A DNA stretch of 53,751 nucleotides from Alphaproteobacteria bacterium (lineage in GTDB: Bacteria > Pseudomonadota > Alphaproteobacteria > CAAHEQ01 > UBA3637), in NCBI GenBank assembly GCA_017453485.1, contig JAFTEW010000038.1, positions 1-53,751 on the forward strand. The letters are read 5' to 3'. The notes under the pieces were generated by a model. That model was not told where the DNA came from and searched no databases. It worked only from the letters and a program-made list of their open reading frames with translations. The translations under genes were made by a program, and so were the position numbers. Positions 10,419 through 18,083 of the stretch are shown here, piece after piece (position 1 is the stretch's first letter; each line of letters starts with the position of its first letter).

Positions 10419-10435
10419 TATCGGAACATCCGATA
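10419..10435. promoter_or_regulatory. Perfect 7-3-7 palindrome in the leader of the beta-barrel gene
   Basis: TATCGGA-aca-TCCGATA lies between the probable -10 box and the start codon of the barrel gene. It could be an operator for a dimeric repressor or a 5' mRNA hairpin that protects the transcript; sequence alone does not decide. Confidence 0.45.
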
Positions 10436-10442
10436 GAATCAC

Positions 10443-10469
10443 TTTATACCACCTTTTGTCTGTTTGCAA
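10443..10469 (-). promoter_or_regulatory. Candidate promoter of the beta-barrel gene
   Basis: On the minus strand, TTGCAA (10464-10469) and TATAAA (10443-10448) are separated by 15 bases, slightly short of the usual 17. The predicted transcript start falls at the edge of the palindrome. Confidence 0.4.
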
Positions 10470-10563
10470 CCTTTTTTTTAAAAAAATGTTTTTAAAAGGT
10501 ATTTGTCCTTTGTCTATTGGGAAAAAGAAATCTGTCACCCTTTAAAAGCATATAAAATCCACC

Positions 10564-10880
10564 TGTCATCCCTGCGTAGGCGAAGTTCCATAAAACATGT
10601 AAAATCAATATGTCATCCCTCGCTTGATGGGAGATCCATTAGGCATAATGTCTTCTTTCCCTATGGATGCCCGATCAGGTCGGGCATGACAGAGGGGGGA
10701 CGGGACGGTCTTACCACTCCATGTCATCCTGGGCCAAAGGCGACGCCGTTAGGCGGCCCCGAGTGTCAGCGAGCGAGTGACCAAAGGGAACAATCTGATT
10801 CAGCATCCATAAACACATAAGGCTTTATGTCATCCTTGCATAAGCTGGAATCCATAAACATGTAAATCCATGTGTTATCC
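10564..10880. repeat. Cluster of degenerate TGTCATCC...GGATCCAT repeats in a gene-free 568-base region (10396-10963)
   Basis: The core TGTCATCC occurs at 10564, 10611, 10722 and 10828, and a TGTTATCC variant at 10873. Each is followed 15-30 bases later by a variant of GGA(A/T)TCCATAA or TCCAT. A perfect 8-base hairpin (ATGCCCGA/TCGGGCAT, 10667-10687) lies within. No coding frame in this stretch looks real. The same family recurs inverted at 21217-21293, so it is dispersed in the genome. Apart from these repeats and the terminator at its end, I see nothing else in the region. Confidence 0.7.
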
Positions 10881-10913
10881 TTGAAAAAATGAACAATCTA
10901 TAAAATGAAATCA

Positions 10914-10944
10914 TCAAAAAAATCCCGGGAGAAACCGGGATTTT
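10914..10944 (-). terminator. Rho-independent terminator of the unrecognised gene pair
   Basis: AATCCCGG (10921-10928) pairs with CCGGGATT across a six-base loop. The A-run just upstream on the plus strand gives a U-run in the minus-strand transcript that ends at 10964. Confidence 0.75.
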
Positions 10945-10963
10945 ATATAAGTCCATCGCACCA

Positions 10964-12058
10964 TTAGGCTGCGTCACGACCACGATCCGGGCGCATCCGC
11001 GGATCAGGCGTGCGACCGTCGGAACTGCGGGCGTTATTCAGAATCGTGCGATTTCGGGCATTTTCTTCAACACGCGTATGATGCTCCTCCGCCCGTTGAT
11101 GTAACGCCTTATATGCTTTGGCAAACGGAGCATTGTTGACAGCTTCACCAATGACCGGATCATTCAAAGATATATTATTTAATTCCATCAGTGTGGTTTT
11201 GCCTAAATTCGGATTATTCAAAGCTATCCGAGCATTCTTATCAACTTCATCCATCGTCCATTCGCGATGGGTCGCACTTTCCAGAATATTTTTCATAGCC
11301 AGGATAGCCGCTTTATCCTTTTGTAAAACTTTTGCAACGGCTTGACGAACCTCTTTTGTGATGGGTTTGTCCTGATATTTTTTCAAATCCGGATGATCCG
11401 CAATCGCTGCCCAAACAGCCAAATCTTTATGGTAGGCTTTAACCCCGATATCGGTATCATAGGCTTTGACATTATCTTCATATTCTTTGGCAAGGCGTTT
11501 CTTGTCTTTGCGATGATGATCGGCCCAATTACCGATTAAGTCAAATAAACAGGTCAATGCCGCAAAGGTAGCGGCTTGCGCCACATCTTCCGGAGAATTA
11601 CCGCCGGCGGTTGCCTCTTTAATTTTGGCCTCCAAAGTATCCCAAAAACCTTTATCCACATCGGCTGCAAAGAAACTTTTTGCTTTACCTTTGAACCGAT
11701 CGGCCGATGCACGGAAAGCCTCAGATTGAGCCGGTGTCACCGGAGCCGCCGGCTGACGTGGCGGTTCAGCACCCGGTTGCACTGGGGCATTACCCGGTTG
11801 CCGCGGTGTATTTCCGTTATCGGGCTGTGGTTGTTCCGCATTTGAATCACGGGGGACATCCTCCGAACTGGCCCGACCAGTCGCCGGATCAACAGCCTTG
11901 GCACCATCCCGTTGCTCTTTGACCTTTAACTGATCAACCTCATCTTCCTTAACCATTTGGGAAACCGGCTGACCGCTAGCAGCCTGCGCCTCAGCTGATT
12001 GTCTGCGTGCTTCTTCGGCTACTTTTTTTGCTTCTGCTTCAAAGTCCTGTGTTGCCAT
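10964..12058 (-). CDS. Unrecognised hydrophilic protein with a proline/glutamine-rich linker
   Basis: I do not recognise this 364-residue protein. The first 30 or so residues are a charged helix with Ala, Glu and Arg. Residues about 65-115 form a low-complexity linker rich in Pro, Gln, Asn and Gly. A helical, Lys- and Asp-rich body follows, from about 120 to 340, and the chain ends in an Arg/Asp/Pro-rich tail. There is no signal peptide and no membrane segment except a weakly hydrophobic patch around AATFAALTCLFDLIG. The start at 12058 is fixed by a perfect AGGAGG seven bases upstream; a frame extension to 12076 would place the start before that site. A terminator follows. It stands behind the gene at 12119-12754, in the same direction. 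Confidence 0.75.
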   Translation of the reverse strand: MATQDFEAEAKKVAEEARRQSAEAQAASGQPVSQMVKEDEVDQLKVKEQRDGAKAVDPATGRASSEDVPRDSNAEQPQPDNGNTPRQPGNAPVQPGAEPPRQPAAPVTPAQSEAFRASADRFKGKAKSFFAADVDKGFWDTLEAKIKEATAGGNSPEDVAQAATFAALTCLFDLIGNWADHHRKDKKRLAKEYEDNVKAYDTDIGVKAYHKDLAVWAAIADHPDLKKYQDKPITKEVRQAVAKVLQKDKAAILAMKNILESATHREWTMDEVDKNARIALNNPNLGKTTLMELNNISLNDPVIGEAVNNAPFAKAYKALHQRAEEHHTRVEENARNRTILNNARSSDGRTPDPRMRPDRGRDAA

Positions 12059-12118
12059 TTTATACCTCCTGAACAATACTATATTTATTATAACTCATTT
12101 TTACTATTTTGTCAATTT

Positions 12119-12754
12119 TTATCCCCGAACTTCCTTTAAGAAATGTGCCAAACGGGCATTTTCCTCGGTAGCCTGAGCAGGTGATAAAACAACCTTGTCC
12201 GAATCGTCATGTGCCACAATCGGAGAAAAGTAAGCCGGATTAGTCGTTAAGACTTCCCAGGCTTTTTTGGCATCCTGCCGCATCATTTTTAAATAATTCC
12301 GAATCAGAGATTGACCGTCCACATGGAATTTTTCCTCGGCAATTTTAGCCGCAAAATGATTCACAATTTGTTCCACACGCCGTTCCCGATCCGTCAATTC
12401 CAGCAGAGATATACTGATCTGATCTTGAATTTCTTCCCCTTCTTTTTTTAATTCGGCTTCTTCCACATCTAATTTTAATTCCAAGTAGTCATAAAGCAGA
12501 TTCTGCCAAAAATCTTGTCCGGCATAGGAATCTTTAACGATTTGAACGCATCGGTCAAAGGGTAATTTTGCCACATCCTTTTGCCCCATTAAATAGGAAG
12601 CAACGGAATTCATTTCCTGTAATGCTTTATCAACCGGGAATTCGGTGACCCCCATCGCGTCCACATCGACGCTGAGGGCTGGAGCGGCCGACAAAATATT
12701 TTTTTGGGCATAAAAACGTTGATATAATTGAAAAACTCTATCAGAAACAGACAT
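12119..12754 (-). CDS. Unrecognised cytoplasmic helical protein
   Basis: I do not recognise this 211-residue protein. It is predicted largely helical. A strongly charged Glu/Lys segment at about 110-140 (E-E-A-E-L-K-K-E-G-E-E-I-Q-D-Q) may form a coiled coil, and it has no signal peptide or membrane segment. The start at 12754 is set by an AGGAGG box five bases upstream; the frame is open 57 bases further but without such a site. Together with the next gene (10964-12058), it shares the strong AGGAGG site that most genes in this window lack. I infer a two-gene unit specific to this lineage. It diverges from the PBP1A gene across about 180 AT-rich bases. Confidence 0.72.
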   Translation of the reverse strand: MSVSDRVFQLYQRFYAQKNILSAAPALSVDVDAMGVTEFPVDKALQEMNSVASYLMGQKDVAKLPFDRCVQIVKDSYAGQDFWQNLLYDYLELKLDVEEAELKKEGEEIQDQISISLLELTDRERRVEQIVNHFAAKIAEEKFHVDGQSLIRNYLKMMRQDAKKAWEVLTTNPAYFSPIVAHDDSDKVVLSPAQATEENARLAHFLKEVRG

Positions 12755-12880
12755 AAAACCTCCTGTGCTTATCAGTCCCATTATACAATTTTTCGCAAAA
12801 TAGTCCAGCAAAATTTGATATTTTTTATATTTTATTGATTTTATTTGATATTTTTATAAATTTTCTTTCAAAAAAAAGAC

Positions 12881-12909
12881 TTGCATTTTTTTTAAAAAAA
12901 GGGTATGTT
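12881..12909 (+). promoter_or_regulatory. Probable promoter of the PBP1A-prfB operon
   Basis: TTGCAT (12881-12886), 17 bases of T-tract and A-tract, then TATGTT (12904-12909), ending 29 bases before the PBP1A start codon. Confidence 0.6.
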
Positions 12910-12938
12910 TGGCGCAAGTTTGATGAGTAGGAAAGATT

Positions 12939-15332
12939 ATGCGTTTTTTTTCAACTTTGGTCAGTTTGTTCTTTTTTGGTTGCTTCTTGCTGGCCGCACT
13001 ATTATTTCTTGTTGTTTTACGGTATTCCATGGATTTGCCGGATTACCGTCAGTTGGCCGATTATAGGCCGCAAATCACTAGTCGCTTATATGCGGCCGAC
13101 GGTTCATTGTTGGCCGAATATGCTACCGAAAAACGAATTTTTGTGCCCGTTGATGAAATTCCGCCTCTGTTGAAATCGGCCTTTATTGCCGCCGAAGATA
13201 AAAATTTCTATACCCATGGCGGTGTGGATTTAACCGGTATTGCCCGCGCCGTGGTTGTTAACTTGAAAAATATGGGAAAGGGTCGGCGCAAAGTTGGGGC
13301 TTCTACCATCACGCAACAAGTAGCCAAAAATTTCTTGTTGACATCCGAACAATCATTGTCCCGCAAAATCAAAGAAGCCCTGCTTGCTCGTCGAATGGAA
13401 CAGACCTTTACCAAAGACCATATTTTGGAATTATATTTAAATGAAATTTACCTGGGAATCGGGTCATATGGTGTTGCCAGTGCGGCGTTGAATTACTTTG
13501 ATAAATCCATGTCAGAATTAACACTGGATGAAATTGCCTTTTTGGCCGCTTTGCCAAAAGGTCCCAACAATTACCATCCGATTCGAAAGCCGAAACAAGC
13601 CAAAGAACGGCGGGATTGGGTTTTACGGCGGATGGCAGAAGACGGGTACATTTCCTTCAAAGAAGCCGGATTGGCTATGCAGGTTCCCGTTCATATGACC
13701 GAACGGAAGAATGAAATGTTGGAAGATGCTGGTTATTATGCCGAAGAGGTGCGTCGTTTTGTCACCAAACATTATGGTGATGAAGCTATGTATAATGGCG
13801 GATTATTTATCCGAACATCCCTGGATCCGGCTTTGCAAAAAGCCGCAACCAAAGCCCTCAGAAACGGCCTGTTGGCTTATGATCGGCGACATGGTTATCG
13901 GGGCCCGGTCAAGCATTTTGATACATTTGCGGAAGCACAAGCCTTTATCCGGGAAAATGAAGTTCCTGCTTATGCGCCGAAGACATGGCTTTATGCAGCG
14001 GTTCAATCCGTCACGGGGCAAAAAGCCGTTATTCAATTACCTGACGATAATACGGGCTCTGTTTTATTAGAGGATTTAGAATGGGCTCGTCCCGCTTTGC
14101 CGGATGCCAAAATCGGCCCGAAAGTGCAGGCAGTTGATACTGTTTTGAAAGAAAATGATGTTATCCTGGTTTCTCCCAAGAAAGAAAAAAATCATTATTT
14201 ATTACGTCAGCTTCCGGATGTAGAGGGGGCTTTAATTGCTTTGGATCCTCATACGGGACGAATTTTGGCCATGACAGGTGGTTTTTCATTTGAAAAAAAT
14301 CAATTCAATCGAGCGATTCAAGCGGCCAGACAGCCGGGGTCTTCCTTTAAACCGTTTGTGTATTTGGCGGCACTGGATTCGGGATACACCCCGTCCAGTT
14401 TGATTTTGGATGCACCTTTGGTTATGGAAAATCCGGATGGTACCAAATGGAAACCGAAAAATTACAGTCAGGCCTTCTATGGTCCGACGACTATGCGTGT
14501 CGGATTGGAAAAATCCCGTAACTTGATGACTGTTCGCTTGGCTCAGGCCATCGGAATGCGAAAAATTTTGGAGTATGGTAAAAAGTTTGGTATTTCCGAT
14601 AAATTGGAACCCGTCTTGGCAACGGCATTGGGGTCCGGAGAAACAACTTTGATCAAAATGACAACAGCATACGGTATGCTCGTCAATGGTGGAAAACATA
14701 TCACACCCAGTCTGATTGATCGAATCCAGGATCGGGATGGTAAGACGATTTATAAACACGATACCCGTTCTTGTGAAAATTGTTCGAGGGATACGGCTAA
14801 CTCGGATGAAAAGCCGGATTTACCGGATACACGTGAACAAATTCAGGATCCGGTCAGCGCTTATCAAATGGTTAATATCTTAACCGGGGTCGTTGAACGG
14901 GGAACAGGTCGGGTAGCCCGTGCCGTTAAAAAGACACTCGGTGCCAAAAGCGGTACCAGCAATGATAGTCACGATGCCTGGTTTATTGGTTTTTCTCCGG
15001 ATTTGGTTGTCGGTGTCTGGGTGGGATTTGACACGCCGCAAACCTTAGGCCCGAATGAAACCGGCGGTGTTGCCAGCGGTCCGATTTTCCGTGATTTTAT
15101 GGCGGATGCCTTAAAAGACAAAGCAGATACGCCTTTCCGCGTACCGACCGGTGTTGATTTGGTTCGGGTCAATGCGACCAGCGGCAGACCGGCCGAACCC
15201 GGTGATACCAATGTGATTATAGAAGCTTTTCGGAGCGGGACGGATTTATCCAAACCAACCCCCGTTATCGGTGGTCGCGATATGATTATCCAAGATGATG
15301 ATGCTCTACCCGATATGGGCGGTGTATATTAA
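12939..15332 (+). CDS. mrcA: Penicillin-binding protein 1A (bifunctional transglycosylase/transpeptidase)
   Basis: This inner-membrane enzyme polymerises and cross-links peptidoglycan. An N-terminal membrane anchor covers about residues 8-30. The GT51 transglycosylase domain has the catalytic Glu in AAEDKNFYTHGGVD and the GASTITQQVAKN motif. An OB-like insertion follows. The transpeptidase domain carries the nucleophile in PGSSFKPF, then SRN (SxN motif) and KSGTS (KTGT-like). The length of 797 residues is normal for PBP1A. The gene leads an apparent operon: prfB begins 11 bases after its stop, an order seen widely in alphaproteobacteria. Confidence 0.96.
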   Translation: MRFFSTLVSLFFFGCFLLAALLFLVVLRYSMDLPDYRQLADYRPQITSRLYAADGSLLAEYATEKRIFVPVDEIPPLLKSAFIAAEDKNFYTHGGVDLTGIARAVVVNLKNMGKGRRKVGASTITQQVAKNFLLTSEQSLSRKIKEALLARRMEQTFTKDHILELYLNEIYLGIGSYGVASAALNYFDKSMSELTLDEIAFLAALPKGPNNYHPIRKPKQAKERRDWVLRRMAEDGYISFKEAGLAMQVPVHMTERKNEMLEDAGYYAEEVRRFVTKHYGDEAMYNGGLFIRTSLDPALQKAATKALRNGLLAYDRRHGYRGPVKHFDTFAEAQAFIRENEVPAYAPKTWLYAAVQSVTGQKAVIQLPDDNTGSVLLEDLEWARPALPDAKIGPKVQAVDTVLKENDVILVSPKKEKNHYLLRQLPDVEGALIALDPHTGRILAMTGGFSFEKNQFNRAIQAARQPGSSFKPFVYLAALDSGYTPSSLILDAPLVMENPDGTKWKPKNYSQAFYGPTTMRVGLEKSRNLMTVRLAQAIGMRKILEYGKKFGISDKLEPVLATALGSGETTLIKMTTAYGMLVNGGKHITPSLIDRIQDRDGKTIYKHDTRSCENCSRDTANSDEKPDLPDTREQIQDPVSAYQMVNILTGVVERGTGRVARAVKKTLGAKSGTSNDSHDAWFIGFSPDLVVGVWVGFDTPQTLGPNETGGVASGPIFRDFMADALKDKADTPFRVPTGVDLVRVNATSGRPAEPGDTNVIIEAFRSGTDLSKPTPVIGGRDMIIQDDDALPDMGGVY

Positions 15333-15343
15333 AGGAGACCAAA

Positions 15344-16457
15344 ATGAAAGCAGAAATACTTTCCTTGAACGAAAAATACAGAGAAGTTCTTACCCTTCTT
15401 AAGGAGCGTCTTTGACTGGGATAATGCCCGTCTCAGATTAGAAGAATTAGATGCTTTGACTGCTGCCCCGAATCTGTGGAATGATGCGGAAAGAGCCCAA
15501 AAGTTGATGACAGAACGTAATACGCTATCGGCAGCCGTTCAGCGTATAACCGAATTGGAAACACAAATCGGAAATACTTATGATATGATTGAAATGGCCG
15601 AATCCGAAAACGAGATGGAATTACTGGCTGAAGCCGAACAGGCTTTTACTGCTTTACAACCGGTTGTTGAACAGGCGGAATTGGAAAGTTTACTGTCTGC
15701 CGAAGGAGATAAAAATGATGCCTTTTTAGAAATTCATTCCGGTGCCGGCGGAACTGAAGCTCAGGATTGGGCCGATATGCTCCGACGTATGTATATGCAC
15801 TGGGGCGAAAAAGCCGGATATAAAGTTGATTTATTGGAGGAAAGCGAAGGGGAAGAAGCCGGCATCAAATCATCCACTTTAAAATTTTCCGGACCAAATG
15901 CCTATGGTTGGTTGAAATATGAATCGGGTGTTCATCGGTTGGTGCGTATTTCACCGTTTGATTCAAATGCACGGCGGCATACCAGCTTTGCTTCGGTTTG
16001 GGTTTATCCTGTTGTGGATGATTCCATTCAAATTGATATCAATCCGGCGGATTGTCGTATTGACCTTTATCGGGCCAGCGGGGCCGGCGGACAACACGTC
16101 AATCGGACGGAAAGTGCCATCCGTATTACCCATATTCCAACCGGTATCGTCGTTGCCTGTCAAACACAACGCAGCCAATTTGCCAATCGGGATGAGGCTT
16201 GGCGTATGTTAAAGGCCCGTCTTTACGAAATGGAACTACAAAAACGTCGCGAGCAACAAGGTGCAGTTGAAGCCGCCAAAGGCGACAACGGTTGGGGAAA
16301 TCAAATTCGATCCTATGTTTTACAACCTTATCAAATGGTAAAAGATTTGCGCACCGGTTTTGAAACATCCGATACCCAAGGGGTTTTAGACGGCGACTTG
16401 GACGGCTTTATGCGAGCGTCCCTGGCAGAATTAGCCAAACAAAAACGGGGGGAATAA
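15344..16457 (+). CDS. prfB: Peptide chain release factor 2, expressed by +1 programmed frameshifting
   Basis: RF2 ends translation at UGA and UAA codons. The gene begins at ATG 15344 with GGAG six bases upstream. After 23 codons it meets an in-frame TGA (15413-15415) in the classic context AAGGAG-CGT-CTT-TGA-C, with an internal Shine-Dalgarno three bases before the CTT slip codon. Skipping T15413 resumes at 15414 and gives a 370-residue protein, a normal RF2 length. The GGQ motif (GAGGQHVNRTES) and the SPF anticodon-mimic (ISPFDSN) are both present. The feedback is known: low RF2 lets the ribosome stall and shift, so more RF2 is made. Confidence 0.96.
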
Positions 16458-17102
16458 ATGGAACTGTTCAAAAAGACAAAATTGTTGGAACATAAAATAA
16501 CGACTTTTTTATCTAATATTGATAAAAGCGGTTATTTATTTCAACTGGCTTTTAAAAACTATTTTAAAAATAACATTTCGCCGGAATTTTTGGATTTGCG
16601 GTTAGAGGTCAGCCATTTAGAAGCCGCCAACGATGCGTTGCGTCGTGATATTGAAAACCAACTGTATGCCCAAATGATTATGCCGGATATGCGTTCGGAT
16701 ATCTTAAAGTTGGTTGAAGGATGTGATAAAATTATCAACAAATATGAAACGGATTTGATTTTGTTATCCATTGAAAAACCAAAGATTCCCAAGCAACTGA
16801 AAGCAAAAATTATGGATATGATTGAAACGAATATCCGTTGTGTCACCCTGCTATTGGGAGGAATTCAGGCCTTCTTTGATGGAAAAAGCAGTGCGGATTT
16901 TATTCAAGAAGTGTCTGTTTTAGAACATCAGATTGATATTCAGGCAATGGAATTGAAACAAATGGTTTTTCAGGATATGAAACTGCCTTTGGCTCGTCAA
17001 CTACAATTAAAGGAATTTATCTATGGCATTGAAAAAATATCCGATATGAGTGAGGACATGGCCGATTCCTTATCCGTTTTTGTGGTGAAACACGCCGTAT
17101 GA
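16458..17102 (+). CDS. PhoU-like DUF47 protein
   Basis: This 214-residue, all-helical cytoplasmic protein belongs to the DUF47/PhoU-like group. The helix pattern and the repeated E/D-rich metal-site-like segments fit, for example LEVSHLEAANDALRRDIE near 50 and VSVLEHQIDIQAMELKQ near 155. In other bacteria DUF47 proteins are encoded beside PiT phosphate transporters and are thought to regulate them. That is the case here: the next gene is a PiT transporter and the two overlap by ATGA. It starts immediately after the prfB stop codon. The function as a regulator of phosphate uptake is inferred from context. Confidence 0.85.
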   Translation: MELFKKTKLLEHKITTFLSNIDKSGYLFQLAFKNYFKNNISPEFLDLRLEVSHLEAANDALRRDIENQLYAQMIMPDMRSDILKLVEGCDKIINKYETDLILLSIEKPKIPKQLKAKIMDMIETNIRCVTLLLGGIQAFFDGKSSADFIQEVSVLEHQIDIQAMELKQMVFQDMKLPLARQLQLKEFIYGIEKISDMSEDMADSLSVFVVKHAV

Positions 17103-18082
17103 TTATTATTGCAGGAATTGCGGCGTTGATTTTGGGCTGGTCGTTGGGGAAAAATAACCTCAGCAATCTGTTCGGGACGGCTGTCGGCACGCGTATGATA
17201 CCTTTGTCAGCGGCTGCCTGTTGGGCCGGTGTTTTTATTTTTATCGGCGCTTTTTTCAGCAGTTCTGCCACAACATCCAGTATTTTAAAAATAAGTGATC
17301 TGAAAACCGTTCGGGATATTATCGCTGTCACGTTGTCCGCCATTGTTATTTTGGAATTTTTGTCCCATTTCGGGATCCCCGCGTCCATTGTCCAAACAAT
17401 TGTCGGTTCCCTTATCGGATGGAATGTTTATCATCATCTCAACATTGATTGGCATTCGGTTTGTCAATTGGCGCTGGCCTGGTTGACAGCACCATGCTTG
17501 GCAGCGATTATCAGTTGCCTGTTGATGCGATTTGTGTATTACATATTGCATCGTTGGCCAGTTTCTTTATTTAATCGTTATATGCTTGAAAAATACGGTC
17601 TGTTATTTATGGGAATGATGGCGGCTTATACTTTGGGGGCTAACAATATCGGCACCATTACTGGCCCGTATCTGGATGTTTTCAATACTCTAAATTCATC
17701 TGTCATAACATTTTGTGTTTGTTTGGCTATTGGCATTGGTTGTTTTATGGCAGACAGGAATGTCATAGCCACCGTTGGACAGAAATTGTTTCCGCTGTCA
17801 CCGATGGAGGCAATGGTTGTTATGGTTGGAACGACCGTCAGTATGATTTGTTTTTCAATGCAGAGTTTACGCCTGTTTTTAACGACTTTGAAACTACCGA
17901 CGTTTCCGTTGGTCCCCATCCCGGTATCAAGTGTTATGATTGGGGCTATTTGCGGAATTGCCCTGACAAAAGGTGGTTATGGGTTGCGTTTTTCTGTTTT
18001 GGGGCGTATCATTATATCATGGTTTTTGGTCCCCGTTGCATCGGCGATTTTTTGCTATTTGTTTTTAGCCATATGGAGATAA
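17099..18082 (+). CDS. Inorganic phosphate transporter, PiT family
   Basis: This is a low-affinity, ion-coupled phosphate permease of the inner membrane. The 327 residues form about nine or ten hydrophobic segments. The two family signature repeats are visible as LGKNNLSNLFGTAVGTR near residue 14 and LGANNIGTITGPY near residue 180. In the first, the usual G-A-N-D is replaced by G-K-N-N, an unusual change at the substrate site. The gene overlaps the DUF47 gene by four bases (ATGA), which couples their translation. The length is somewhat short for PiT proteins, which often exceed 330 residues. Ion specificity cannot be read. Confidence 0.88.
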   Translation: MIIIAGIAALILGWSLGKNNLSNLFGTAVGTRMIPLSAAACWAGVFIFIGAFFSSSATTSSILKISDLKTVRDIIAVTLSAIVILEFLSHFGIPASIVQTIVGSLIGWNVYHHLNIDWHSVCQLALAWLTAPCLAAIISCLLMRFVYYILHRWPVSLFNRYMLEKYGLLFMGMMAAYTLGANNIGTITGPYLDVFNTLNSSVITFCVCLAIGIGCFMADRNVIATVGQKLFPLSPMEAMVVMVGTTVSMICFSMQSLRLFLTTLKLPTFPLVPIPVSSVMIGAICGIALTKGGYGLRFSVLGRIIISWFLVPVASAIFCYLFLAIWR

Positions 18083-18083
18083 T

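Noticed and set aside
10503-10820. Open frame of about 105 residues in the repeat region
   Set aside because: It consists of translated repeat copies, has no ribosome binding site, and its sequence shows no protein-like pattern.
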